Shown in pieces: positions 38,969 to 47,971 of a DNA stretch of 64,000 nucleotides (its first letter is position 1; the number at the start of each line of letters is the position of its first letter). The notes beneath the pieces are model-generated. The model had not been told where the DNA came from. It did not search any database and was given only the letters and a program-made list of their open reading frames with translations. The stretch spans positions 558,001-622,000 of the forward strand of contig NZ_PIRO01000001.1 of NCBI RefSeq assembly GCF_003048905.1, given 5' to 3'. This stretch comes from Campylobacter concisus (GTDB taxonomy: Bacteria > Campylobacterota > Campylobacteria > Campylobacterales > Campylobacteraceae). The translations under genes and the position numbers were made by a program.

Positions 38969-39629
38969 TTAATCTCTTTTTATAATTTTCATCACACTCT
39001 AAGGCTTTTTCAAACTCAGCAGTAAATGCTCTAAGGCAATCATTTTTTTGCTGGTTTTCATCGCCAAATGATCTAATGCGTGGCGTAAAAGTAATCTTAT
39101 CTTTTCTAAAATCAGCCTCTTTTAGATCAAAGTTTAAATTGCTCATTTTGCTATTTAAGATATGCAAGGCACATTTTCTTGGCCCAAAGATAAAATTTTG
39201 CCCGTTTAAGGGCTTTAGGCCTCTTACTAAAACGCCGCCATAAAGCGATGGCTCGCTTTTAAAAGATATGTCAAAACCAAAGTTGTGAAAGTAAATCTCT
39301 CCTGCCTCACACTGCCTTTTGTAGGTATTTGCGTCAAAACAAGTATAAATTTCAAGCTCACTAAATTTATACTCTTTGCCAGAAACAATTAAAACTTTAC
39401 TCTGCATAAGCTCGCATAAAAAGCTCTGAAATTTCTCGTCAAAAAACTCTTTAAAACCAGCAGTTTTAACTATCTCTTGTTTTATATTTTTATCTAAAAT
39501 TTTAAAGTTATTTTGTTTGAGCAGATCAAATTTTTCTTTATCAAAATGACTTTGCTCTAAAAATTTACTAAGCACCGCCACTAGATCAAATTTAGCAAAA
39601 TGGCTTTTAAGCAGCTCGCCAGCTAGCAT
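38949..39629 (-). CDS. Unknown protein at the head of the polyene-like operon
   Basis: 226 residues, soluble, no signal peptide, rich in Lys/Phe/Asn. Notable stretch GEIYFHNFGFDISFKS, SLYGGVLVRGLKPLNGQNFI, FGPRKCALHILN in the middle-to-late part; Gly-rich turn and Arg suggest a binding pocket, but I do not recognise the family. It has a strong AGGAG site before the ATG and overlaps the phosphopantetheinyl transferase by 20 bp, so it is the first gene of the operon. It could be a cluster enzyme or an unrelated gene sharing the transcript. Confidence 0.7.
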   Translation of the reverse strand: MLAGELLKSHFAKFDLVAVLSKFLEQSHFDKEKFDLLKQNNFKILDKNIKQEIVKTAGFKEFFDEKFQSFLCELMQSKVLIVSGKEYKFSELEIYTCFDANTYKRQCEAGEIYFHNFGFDISFKSEPSLYGGVLVRGLKPLNGQNFIFGPRKCALHILNSKMSNLNFDLKEADFRKDKITFTPRIRSFGDENQQKNDCLRAFTAEFEKALECDENYKKRLNAYKKG

Positions 39630-39695
39630 CTTTGCTCCTAAGTTTTTATATATTTTAAAGGATTTGAGCTTTACAAGCTAATCTTTGATGAAATT

Positions 39696-40553
39696 TTACC
39701 AACTGCCACTTGCTCCGCCTCCGCCAAAACCGCCTCCGCCGCCACTAAAGCCACCACCTCTTGAACTACTTGAATGGCCGCTACCACTGCTATTTGAGTC
39801 TGATCTATCGCGCCCGAAATCACTGTGTGTATTTTTGCTTTGAGTATTTTTTTTAAAGGCATTTTTTAAAATAATAAAAAATATTACAAACACAATAGCA
39901 AAGACAATGAAGTAATTTTGCACGCCAAAAAATTGCTCAAATACCGTAGATATAAGCCCTGCAAAACACGCACTAAAGCCAACTCGCATAAAAAATTTAC
40001 CTAAAAAGACAGAGATAAAACACGAGATCATGCCAGCAAAAAAGGCAAATATTCCAAACGGTATCTCTTTATCTTCACTCACGCTTTCAAATTCTTCGCC
40101 ACTAGCCACTTTTATGATGGCTCTTATGCCCTCTATCACGCCACCACCCATATCGCCTTGCTTAAATTTAGGCACTATCACATCATTTATGATCTGGCTT
40201 GATATAGCGTCAGTTAGCATGCCTTCAAGTCCATAACCAACTTCTATACGTATTTTTCTCTCGTTTGGAGCGATTATTAAAAGCACTCCATTACTACTTT
40301 GTTTTTGTCCCAGCTTGTAGCCTCTAGCTATCTCAAGAGAGATCTCTTCTATGCTTTTATTTTCTAGTGATTTAAGAGTCACGATAGCAATTTGCGTCGT
40401 ACTATTTTGCTCGTAATTTTGCACCAAGCTTAAAAGCTCAGCTTTCTCATTTTTAGAGAAAATTTGAGCCTCGTCATTTATCTGCTCGTTAAAATTTATG
40501 GCAAAACAAAAGCAAAATGTAAAAAATAAAAGAGCAAAAATTTTCTTCATCAT
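39696..40553 (-). CDS. TPM-domain protein (YgcG family)
   Basis: 285 residues. Signal peptide (MMKKIFALLFFTFCFCFA), then a TPM domain (about 20-155; NDEAQIFSKNEKAELLSLVQ, TTQIAIVTLKSLE, IRIEVGYGLEGMLTDAIS), then three membrane helices (about 170-235) and a Ser/Gly-rich tail ending GGGGFGGGGASGSW. The gene is coupled to a lemA-like gene by a 4-bp overlap, the usual pairing. The function is not established, but an envelope/membrane repair role is suspected for the pair. Confidence 0.88.
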   Translation of the reverse strand: MMKKIFALLFFTFCFCFAINFNEQINDEAQIFSKNEKAELLSLVQNYEQNSTTQIAIVTLKSLENKSIEEISLEIARGYKLGQKQSSNGVLLIIAPNERKIRIEVGYGLEGMLTDAISSQIINDVIVPKFKQGDMGGGVIEGIRAIIKVASGEEFESVSEDKEIPFGIFAFFAGMISCFISVFLGKFFMRVGFSACFAGLISTVFEQFFGVQNYFIVFAIVFVIFFIILKNAFKKNTQSKNTHSDFGRDRSDSNSSGSGHSSSSRGGGFSGGGGGFGGGGASGSW

Positions 40554-41143
40554 TTCTCAAATGAAACTTTTGGATTTATCTTCTCTTCGTTACTTATTTC
40601 AAGATTTTGTTTTGGCTTTAGCTCAGGATAAAAAGCACTTGCTATAAATTTATTAGGAAAGCTTCTAAGGGCTACGTTATACTCTTTTACAGCTTCGATA
40701 TAATCATGCATTGCTACGCTTATGCGGTTTTCTGTGCCCTCAAGCTGACTCTGAAGAGATAAGAAATTTTGATTTGCTTTTAGCTCTGGATAGTTCTCGC
40801 TAACTGCCATAAGCCTACCAAGCGCCAAGCCAAATGAGCTTTGTGCTGTCATAAATTCTTTCATCTTAGCTTCATCGCTAAGACCACTTGCATCAACGCT
40901 TACTTGCATGCTCTTACTTCTAGCATTTGCCACATCTTCAAAAATTTTTTGCTCATGAGCTGCGTAGCCTTTTACAGTTTCAACCAAATTTGGCACAAGC
41001 TCGGCTCTTCTTTTATATTGATTTAACACCTGTGACCACTTTGCATTTACATTTTCATCAAGTGCAACAAATGAATTTATATACTTAAAAGCACCAAAAG
41101 CAAGTGCAGCAATAACTATAATAACGGCTATTAAATTTTTCAT
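40550..41143 (-). CDS. LemA family protein
   Basis: 197 residues from ATG 41143, which follows AAGGAG; the frame is open 7 codons further. One N-terminal membrane helix (about 4-22), then a helical bundle with the LemA signature NAKWSQVLNQYKRRAELVPN, LVETVKGYAAHEQKIF, and ALRSFPNKFIASAFYPE. It faces the periplasm or surface. It pairs with the TPM protein downstream. A separate promoter upstream is not obvious. Confidence 0.9.
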   Translation of the reverse strand: MKNLIAVIIVIAALAFGAFKYINSFVALDENVNAKWSQVLNQYKRRAELVPNLVETVKGYAAHEQKIFEDVANARSKSMQVSVDASGLSDEAKMKEFMTAQSSFGLALGRLMAVSENYPELKANQNFLSLQSQLEGTENRISVAMHDYIEAVKEYNVALRSFPNKFIASAFYPELKPKQNLEISNEEKINPKVSFEK

Positions 41144-41211
41144 ATTTTCTCCTTTAAGGAGCAAATATTAGTAAAACAAGACTTAAAAAATAATGTGAGT
41201 TTGAGTTTGAA

Positions 41212-41235
41212 ATGAGTGCGAATTTACGCACTCAT
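41212..41235 (-). terminator. Terminator of the repeat adhesin gene
   Basis: ATGAGTGCG (41212-41220) and CGCACTCAT (41227-41235) make a perfect 9-bp stem around a 6-nt loop (AATTTA), 9 bp after the adhesin stop codon. On the minus strand TTTCAAAC follows, on the plus strand TTTTTGG, so it may act both ways. Confidence 0.7.
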
Positions 41236-41243
41236 TTTTGGGA

Positions 41244-44200
41244 TTAAAGATCGGTGTGGATTTTGTCGTCTATTTGGATATGGATAGTTTTTCCATTTAT
41301 TTGATCTATGCTTGAGTAGCCTTTAAAGCCACTAGCGTCGTAGTTAGAGTCACGATCCCATTTGTGATCTAGATCAACTTTTGTGATTTTATTGCCATTA
41401 GCATCAACATCACCACCTTTTATCTTAAGCACCGTATCAGGGTTATCAGTGATATCAAGGATATTTTGTACATTAAATTTGATCTCTGTCTTTCCTTTAA
41501 GCTCAAGATTTTCAAAGCTTTCCACTTTTGAATCAAGATTAGCAATGCCTCTAAGATCAACTATTTGCTTATCAAATACCAAAGTATCATGACCTTCACC
41601 ACCTTTCATATCTTTGCTTGCGTCAAATTTAACCGTATAGTTTTCAACGCCTATATGAAGTGGTTTATAAGGCTCGTAAGACTTGGACTCTAAGCCATCT
41701 GAAGTTTTAAGTGAGGCTTTAACATTTAGATCATAGGCTGATCTTGCATTGATATCAAGCTCTTGGTCAAATGTGCCCTTTGCTATATCTGCAGCTGATA
41801 GAGTATATGTTGCGGTCTTAGTTAATGCATGGTTGTCTGGATCAGTGTATTTAAACTCTACCGTATCTCCATTTCTGGCATCTTCATTAAGATAAACTTT
41901 AACCGTAGTAGATCTCTCACCACTTTCTGAGGTTTTTATATCTTTATTAAACATGATGCCTCTTATAGCATCGATTTCAGCATGTGCCGTATCGCTTACT
42001 GTTTTGCTCTCACCAAATGTGTCAGTTAGAGTAACTTCAGCTTTTGTTTCTTTATCAACTGCGATAGTAGCATCAAGATCAAGTGGAGTATCTCTGCCAA
42101 GCGTTTGTTGAGAATTATCATCTAAATTTTTAAGTATAATTTTTCCATTTACATCTTTTCCCATAACTTCATAATGTTTAGTTAAGATAGATCCATTAGG
42201 ATTTGTTATCTTAACATCTATCTTATCGCCTGCTATAACGCTTCCCGGGATAGAAACATGAACCTTTGAAATTTTACTACCTGACTCATCTCTTGAGATA
42301 ATGCCATTATCATTTTTATCAGCAACTATGCTTACACTTAATCCCGCTTCACTTAAAGGTGCAAGTTTAGCTTTTGCTTCGCTGCTAGTTGTAGTCTCAG
42401 CACCATTTGTTATAGTAGCTACTGCACTAGTTTCACGACCTGGAAGCATAGCAACGCCAGGAATTTTTATAGTATTGTTTGCTAACTGTGTAGTAACATG
42501 AGTAGTATCATCTGTAAGTGAAATTTTACCATTGGCAGTTTTTGAAACTGTGTAATTTATAATCCTAGCAGCCGTAGTACCATTAGTTTGAGGTTCTTTT
42601 ATTGTTACTGCTACCTTATCGCCATTTGTGACATTATGTGGCACCTGAACGCTTATAATTGTCTTTTTTATATCATTGTCCAAAATAGCTTCATCTCTGT
42701 CTATTACATTGTCTCTACTTGCATTATCTTCAACAAATTCAATCTTTAAATTTTTAGTATCTACTGACTCCAATGTAGCTTTAGCTATCTTTGTTACTCC
42801 ATTTATAGTAGCTTCAACCACTGCTGGATGATCTTTATCTATATGAACATTAGAAATTTTTAGTTTATTTCCTGGCTCAAGTGCAACAATGCTGCCACCC
42901 GCATCTTTTATAGTAACGTTTGTACCATCATTTGAAGCAACGGTATAAGTTTTCTCTGCCCCACCATTTACCTTAACTTTTATAGTATCGCCACTATTTA
43001 CAGTGGTTGGGATTTGAAGTATTGCCGAAGTGGTATTTAAATTTCCATCCTTCATGGCTTCATCTCTACTTAGAACTCCGTTTCTATCTTTATCCTCATC
43101 AATAAATAGCCTAAAGCCTGTTCCAGAACCGCTACCTTGAGCATCAAGCGTAATATCGCTATTTGTCTCAACCTTATCAGCGCCAGTATTATCAGTAACC
43201 TTGGCATTAATGATAGTCTTATGATCTTCTGTTAAGCCAAGTGTATATTTGACCACTTTATTGCTATCAGCATCATCGGTAATATCAAGCTCTTCACTGC
43301 CATTTTTGGCTATCAATTTGCCGTTATTGTCTTTTACTATCTCATATGTCTTGGTCGTTTTATTGTTTGGCGTGTCTTCGTTGTGTGACTCTACTATTAA
43401 TTTATCACCTAAAACAAAATTTGAAGGAAGCTTGATAGTTGCTATAGTAGTCGCTCCAGTTGCCTCTGAACTACCCAAAATACCATCATTATTGATATCT
43501 TTTTCAAAAGTTATCTCCATGTCTTCATGAAGCTTTTCAAGAGTATTATGATTTTGAGCTTCGGCTTTCTTGCCGCCACTTGCATCGGTGGTCTCAGTAG
43601 TTACATTGATGGTCTTGCCAGCAATGATCTCTACGCCAGGAATTTCTATCTCATTTTTATCACTTGCAGTTATAGAAGCATGAGTAGAAGTATCTTCTAG
43701 CATGATTTTACCGCTTGGGTCTCTACCTGTAACCTTATAAGTTTTAGGTGAAGTGCCATTATCTATTTTTACAGTTACCACATCGCCAGCTATAACGTTA
43801 TTTGGCACTTTTACTACTACTGTCGTTTTATGTAGGTCGCCATCCGCGTCCTTGCTCTCCGCTCTCGTTAAGGATACGTTACGGTCAGCATCCTCTTTGA
43901 AATATACCGCCATATCGTTTATATTTGAGATAGTAACTGTGCTTGTATCTTCTGAATGCTGAATACCATCTTTATCTTTTATCTCGGCTGTTACTTTAGT
44001 TTCTAGACCAGTTGCTGTTTTAATGCCAGAAATTTTAAAGCTTCTACCATCTGTTTCTGTATCTATTTTATCGCCATCGCTATCTTTTACAAAGAACTTA
44101 CCATTATTATCTTTTCCAATAGTATATTTTATTTCTCTAGCAGTAGCTTCATTTGGCTCTTTTATAGTTACAGTTAGTTTATCTCCACTTACTGCATTTT

Positions 44201-46262
44201 TAGGAAGCTTTATAGTGACTGTTGTGCTATTAAGATCATGATCACTCATAGCTTGCTCCCTACTCATACTCCTAGTGCCATTAGCCTCTCCAAAGATAAC
44301 TTCAGGTTTTTTTACATACTCTAAACTAGCCGATACTTCTGGCTCACTTATAGATGTATGCCTGTCTGGATTTGAATGTGTGATTTTAGCCTTAATTTTC
44401 GTATCTTCTCCATGCTTTAGCTGTATACCAGAAACATCAATGGTATATTGATTGTCACCTGATTTTATCGGTGTTAAAACATTAGAAGTTCCGTTTTCTG
44501 TTACACTAGTCACAGCACCTTTACTATCCATATGTATAGTAAATTCTCTTGTATAAGTTTTAGATGGATTATTTACAGGATCATCAGGATCAGGTCCAGT
44601 AATAGTTAGCGTAAGCTTATCGCCATTGTCAATTTTATTTGGCAGAGTAATCCTTGCTGTGGTTTTATTTACTTCATTGTCTTCAGCACTTTCTTGTCTT
44701 GAAATTTCATGAAGAGTCTTTTCTTCTGGTAGTGTCATATACAAATTTCTACCAATAGGCTCTACACTATCTTGATCTGACTCTTCACTTTTTCGAACAT
44801 TGTTTTTATCTACCACATGAACACTAGCTGATGTTCTTACATCTGGAAATATCGGAAGAGAGGTATTTACTTTTTGATTATCAATCATCTCTTGTGTAAG
44901 AGAAATTTCTTTTGTTGTATCTTGCTTAGTTAGTGGATCAGTATAAGTTATAACAATCTTATCACCAATAACTACATCTTTTGGTAGAGTTATTTCTACC
45001 GTCGTGCTTCTAAAGTCGTTATCTTGCTTATTTTCATTATCATATAGATAGATATTATCATCTGTATCTTCAGTAAATTTCAAAGTCGGTTTTACATCAA
45101 GAGTAGTAGAGTCGCTTGCAGTTGCACTTCTCATCGTGTTTGTGCTATCTGCTACGTAAGCTTCTACTTTTGAAGGCTTGCCATGTTCAACTGGCATATT
45201 GTCTATCTTATATCCATTATCTATTATATTTTGGTCTATAGGCACATTCCTAACCTCAGTTGTACCATCAGGCTTTGTCAAAGTCACGTGAAGCACATCT
45301 CCAACAATCACATCTTTTACAGTTATAAGTACTGGAGTTTCATTTAGATTGCCGTCTTTAGCATTTTCAGTATATGTTAATAGATTATTATCAGGACTGT
45401 TATCCTCTGTAAATTTAACCTCTGGAGCACTAAAGCCACTTGAAGTTACGCTATCTTCACTTCTACCACTAACATTTCCTTGAAAATTTGTAATAGTTGC
45501 ATCAACTTTTGAAATTTTGCCAGTCTGTATTGGTGCATCAAACTGATAACCATTGCTTATGATAGTTGGAGTGATAGGAATTGTTTTATTTTCAGTATTA
45601 CCATCTGGCTTAGTTATAGTGATATTTAGTATATCTCCAGCCCTTACTGTGCCATCATTTGGAATTGTAATAAGAACTTTTGATGTATTTAAATTTGTAT
45701 CACGTGCATGCTCAACCCTGCTTAAAGTACCATCGTTATTAAGATCGCTTATAAAAGTTACAAGAGGATTGCTTGGGATTATAGTATCATCTCCACCATT
45801 GTATCCGCTTATTGGGCTATCGTATGATGCAAAAGCTCTGTTTGTATCACTTAAATTTCTATATGTTGCATTAATGTTTGAGTAGTGGCCACCCTCAGCA
45901 AATTTAGCGTCACTTAGGCTAACGCCATCTCCACCACCAGCAGCAGTGTTTCCACCAGCAGCAGTCTCTTCAAGTTTTGTTAGATCTCCACCATTTAAAA
46001 TAGCATTTTGCAAATCGCTAACATCTGCCAAACCTTCCGCGCCTATAGTACTTTGATTTAAAGCAAGTGTATCATTGCCTACAATTGTAATCTCTTTTCC
46101 ATTATTTGAAACAATTGTTATTTTATCAGCGGCATCACTTGTCTTGATGCTCTCTCCCATATAAAGGATGTCACCTACTTTTAGCTCTCTCTCATTTCCA
46201 TTTTGATCGATAGCGACCGCCTTGCCACTAATAAATTTTACTACTCCAGCTTCTTTAGCCAA
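41244..46262 (-). CDS. LapA-like giant repeat adhesin with retention module
   Basis: 1672 residues. Residues 1-99 are a retention module (VVKFISGKAVAIDQNGNERE, VGDILYMGESIKTSDAADKI, GNDTLALN) that would plug the TolC-like channel. Next come two tandem TAAG motifs (residues 100-103 and 106-109), the di-alanine site cut by LapG proteases. From about 160 to 1530 lie some 11 Ig-like repeats of 100-130 residues, each opening with a strand and a calcium-loop-like segment (DLNNDGTLSRVE, DINNDGILG, DKNDNGIISRDE) and then GDxxxVTI. The C-terminus has one RTX-like GGEGHDTLVF and a type I secretion-like end (to IDDKIHTDL). The start is TTG after AAGGAG. No LapBCE or LapG/D genes are in the window. Confidence 0.88.
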   Translation of the reverse strand: MAKEAGVVKFISGKAVAIDQNGNERELKVGDILYMGESIKTSDAADKITIVSNNGKEITIVGNDTLALNQSTIGAEGLADVSDLQNAILNGGDLTKLEETAAGGNTAAGGGDGVSLSDAKFAEGGHYSNINATYRNLSDTNRAFASYDSPISGYNGGDDTIIPSNPLVTFISDLNNDGTLSRVEHARDTNLNTSKVLITIPNDGTVRAGDILNITITKPDGNTENKTIPITPTIISNGYQFDAPIQTGKISKVDATITNFQGNVSGRSEDSVTSSGFSAPEVKFTEDNSPDNNLLTYTENAKDGNLNETPVLITVKDVIVGDVLHVTLTKPDGTTEVRNVPIDQNIIDNGYKIDNMPVEHGKPSKVEAYVADSTNTMRSATASDSTTLDVKPTLKFTEDTDDNIYLYDNENKQDNDFRSTTVEITLPKDVVIGDKIVITYTDPLTKQDTTKEISLTQEMIDNQKVNTSLPIFPDVRTSASVHVVDKNNVRKSEESDQDSVEPIGRNLYMTLPEEKTLHEISRQESAEDNEVNKTTARITLPNKIDNGDKLTLTITGPDPDDPVNNPSKTYTREFTIHMDSKGAVTSVTENGTSNVLTPIKSGDNQYTIDVSGIQLKHGEDTKIKAKITHSNPDRHTSISEPEVSASLEYVKKPEVIFGEANGTRSMSREQAMSDHDLNSTTVTIKLPKNAVSGDKLTVTIKEPNEATAREIKYTIGKDNNGKFFVKDSDGDKIDTETDGRSFKISGIKTATGLETKVTAEIKDKDGIQHSEDTSTVTISNINDMAVYFKEDADRNVSLTRAESKDADGDLHKTTVVVKVPNNVIAGDVVTVKIDNGTSPKTYKVTGRDPSGKIMLEDTSTHASITASDKNEIEIPGVEIIAGKTINVTTETTDASGGKKAEAQNHNTLEKLHEDMEITFEKDINNDGILGSSEATGATTIATIKLPSNFVLGDKLIVESHNEDTPNNKTTKTYEIVKDNNGKLIAKNGSEELDITDDADSNKVVKYTLGLTEDHKTIINAKVTDNTGADKVETNSDITLDAQGSGSGTGFRLFIDEDKDRNGVLSRDEAMKDGNLNTTSAILQIPTTVNSGDTIKVKVNGGAEKTYTVASNDGTNVTIKDAGGSIVALEPGNKLKISNVHIDKDHPAVVEATINGVTKIAKATLESVDTKNLKIEFVEDNASRDNVIDRDEAILDNDIKKTIISVQVPHNVTNGDKVAVTIKEPQTNGTTAARIINYTVSKTANGKISLTDDTTHVTTQLANNTIKIPGVAMLPGRETSAVATITNGAETTTSSEAKAKLAPLSEAGLSVSIVADKNDNGIISRDESGSKISKVHVSIPGSVIAGDKIDVKITNPNGSILTKHYEVMGKDVNGKIILKNLDDNSQQTLGRDTPLDLDATIAVDKETKAEVTLTDTFGESKTVSDTAHAEIDAIRGIMFNKDIKTSESGERSTTVKVYLNEDARNGDTVEFKYTDPDNHALTKTATYTLSAADIAKGTFDQELDINARSAYDLNVKASLKTSDGLESKSYEPYKPLHIGVENYTVKFDASKDMKGGEGHDTLVFDKQIVDLRGIANLDSKVESFENLELKGKTEIKFNVQNILDITDNPDTVLKIKGGDVDANGNKITKVDLDHKWDRDSNYDASGFKGYSSIDQINGKTIHIQIDDKIHTDL

Positions 46263-46760
46263 GATTACTCCTTATTATTATTTTTTGTATTATTTAAATT
46301 TTTGCGTGATTATATACTATCTTTATAGGATATAACTTTATGTGAGAAATTTTATCTTTTAAGAAAAAAATATATTAATTAAATATATAAATTCCAAATG
46401 TCAATAGTTTGTAAAAAGCGAATTATAAGCTTTTATCAAAAAATAGCTTTTTGATTATCAATATAATTAATTAAGCAAAATATAATATTTTTTATAATAA
46501 AAACTTAATTTAAGATATTTTTAATTAGTTTGAAACAACAATATAACCAAAAAAATTATATTTTTTAAAAAATGTGTGATCACTATAAAATTTTTACTTA
46601 TAAATTTCACAAAAAGTCATCAGTCTAAAATCTACAAACTTATAGTTAAGTTTTTACTAGGTAAGCAATTTTCTAACGCAGAAATAATTTAATTTTATAT
46701 TAAAGATATTCAAAAAATAATGTGAAATGATAATAAAAATTTGTGATTATTTATAAGCAG
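46263..46760. other. AT-rich non-coding gap between adhesin and tRNA-Ser
   Basis: About 500 bp with no credible reading frame, very rich in A/T runs. It contains the adhesin promoter at its left end (see next entry). The rest shows only short A/T tracts, no repeat array and no RNA gene that I can identify. It may host regulatory binding for the adhesin. Confidence 0.6.
46309..46314 (-). promoter_or_regulatory. -10 box of the adhesin gene
   Basis: On the minus strand TATAAT (46314-46309) lies 47 bp before the TTG start, followed by CACGCAAAAATTT. The same -10 plus downstream block (TATAATCACGCAAAAATTT) occurs before exbB. The leader would be about 40 nt and ends with AAGGAG before TTG. Confidence 0.6.
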
Positions 46761-46851
46761 TGGCGGACAGAGAGGGATTTGAACCCTCGAGCCCCGATTA
46801 AGAGCTGCACCCTTAGCAGGGGTGTGGTTTCAGCCACTCACCCATCTGTCC
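46761..46851 (-). tRNA. tRNA-Ser(GCU)
   Basis: 91 nt with CCA encoded. Acceptor arms GGACAGA (minus strand from 46851) and TCTGTCC pair perfectly, followed by G and CCA. Anticodon loop CTGCTAA gives anticodon GCT, reading AGC/AGU serine codons. The T arm carries GGTTCAAATCC, and a long variable arm between the anticodon and T arms is as expected for serine. Confidence 0.95.
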
Positions 46852-46976
46852 ATAAAAAGAAATCGCATTATAATTGAAGGCCGCTGATATCTTGCTTAAA
46901 TTTGCATTTCACAATTATAGCCCTCAGATAGAAAATCTAAAAATAAAAATTTATAAATTTAGTCCTTCCAAGGCCA

Positions 46977-47237
46977 TCATTTTAGTTTGGCTTTGTCTGG
47001 GTGCGGCGTATTTGCATAGTAGCAAACCATACGGTAAACATAGAGGATACATCTATTGCTGCCGCATCCGAGCGCCTTTGTGCGCTCAAACATCTCGTCT
47101 GGATCTGCACCCTTTAACGAAGCAATGTCTATATAGCCGAGTGCCAGCAGATCGGCCTGCGTCGCTTCGCCAACATAGAGGATTTTCTTAAAATCACTCA
47201 AATTTAGCTCCTCACTTCGCTTTGATATCATCTTCAC
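46977..47237 (-). CDS. Helix-hairpin-helix protein, Cdd1/pathogenicity-locus family
   Basis: 86 residues. HhH pattern FKKILYVGEATQADLLALGY, IDIASLKGADPDEMFERTKA then CILYVYRMVCYYAN. This matches the small Cdd1 family found in many bacteria; DNA binding is likely from the fold, but the function is not known. An ATG at 47231 (MISKRSEE) is an equally possible start. It stands alone between the tRNA and pyrF. Confidence 0.75.
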   Translation of the reverse strand: MKMISKRSEELNLSDFKKILYVGEATQADLLALGYIDIASLKGADPDEMFERTKALGCGSNRCILYVYRMVCYYANTPHPDKAKLK

Positions 47238-47290
47238 GCAACATTTTGTAAAAAAGCTTAGTTAAAAACCACTTCACACAAGTTCAAATT

Positions 47291-47971
47291 TTAAATTTGC
47301 TCCAAAATTCTTTCGCAAATTTCTCTTGGATTTGCATTTTCATAAATCGGCCTGCCAACAACTATAAAGTCACTACCTTCTTGCTTTGCGCTCACTAAGT
47401 TTGCTACTCTTTTTTGATCTCCAGCACTCTCACCAAAAGGCCTAACACCAGGGCAAAGAGTGATGAATTTCTCATTTGTAACATCTTTGATGAGCTTGCT
47501 TTCAAAAACAGAACAGACCATTCCATCAAGCCCTGCTTCAAAACTCATCTGGCTAAATTTCCTAACAGCTCTTGCGATTGTATCGTTATAAACAGCGTCA
47601 AATTCGCTCTCACTAAAGCTAGTAAGTGCCGATACCGCAAGTACTAAAGGACGGCTTCCAAGACCAGCTAGTCTATCCATAACTGTCTTCATCGCGCGTT
47701 CACCAGCGCTAGCATGCACATTTATCATATCTACGCCGATTTTTGAGACGACTTCAGCCGCATCCGCCATCGTATTTGGGATATCATAGAGCTTTAGATC
47801 GAGGAAAATTTTAAAATTTCCAAGTTCTTTTAACTCTTCTATAAATTTTGCCCCATCCCTAAGATAGCTTCTAAGCCCCACTTTTAGCCAAAGATCAAGC
47901 CCTTTTAGCTCGCTAGCAAGGGCTAAATTCTCTTCACGACTAGCCATATCAAGTGCGACGCAGAGCCTCAC
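47291..47971 (-). CDS. pyrF: Orotidine 5'-phosphate decarboxylase
   Basis: 226 residues, TIM barrel. It makes UMP. Catalytic block [19 protein letters not shown] with the Asp-Lys-Asp array, N-terminal [15 protein letters not shown], late [14 protein letters not shown] phosphate loop. Its start overlaps the nusB stop by 4 bp (ATGA). Confidence 0.95.
   Translation of the reverse strand: MRLCVALDMASREENLALASELKGLDLWLKVGLRSYLRDGAKFIEELKELGNFKIFLDLKLYDIPNTMADAAEVVSKIGVDMINVHASAGERAMKTVMDRLAGLGSRPLVLAVSALTSFSESEFDAVYNDTIARAVRKFSQMSFEAGLDGMVCSVFESKLIKDVTNEKFITLCPGVRPFGESAGDQKRVANLVSAKQEGSDFIVVGRPIYENANPREICERILEQI

Noticed and set aside
25314-39629. Interpreting the ketosynthase-reductase-dehydratase set as the housekeeping fatty-acid operon
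   Set aside because: Paired carrier proteins, chain-length factor, ligase-dehydratase fusion, LolA-like protein and MMPL exporter do not belong to fab operons; accD/fabD/fabH/plsX are absent.
39671-39862. 63-codon minus frame over the Gly-rich end of the TPM gene
   Set aside because: Out-of-frame reading of the GGC-rich tail; low-complexity Val/Ala product.
46263-46760. CRISPR array or small RNA in the AT-rich gap before the adhesin
   Set aside because: No regularly spaced repeats and no stable hairpin with T-run are visible.
46874-47191. 105-codon plus-strand frame next to tRNA-Ser
   Set aside because: It is antisense to the Cdd1-like gene, has Cys/Arg-rich random composition and no ribosome site; the minus-strand gene has a recognisable family.
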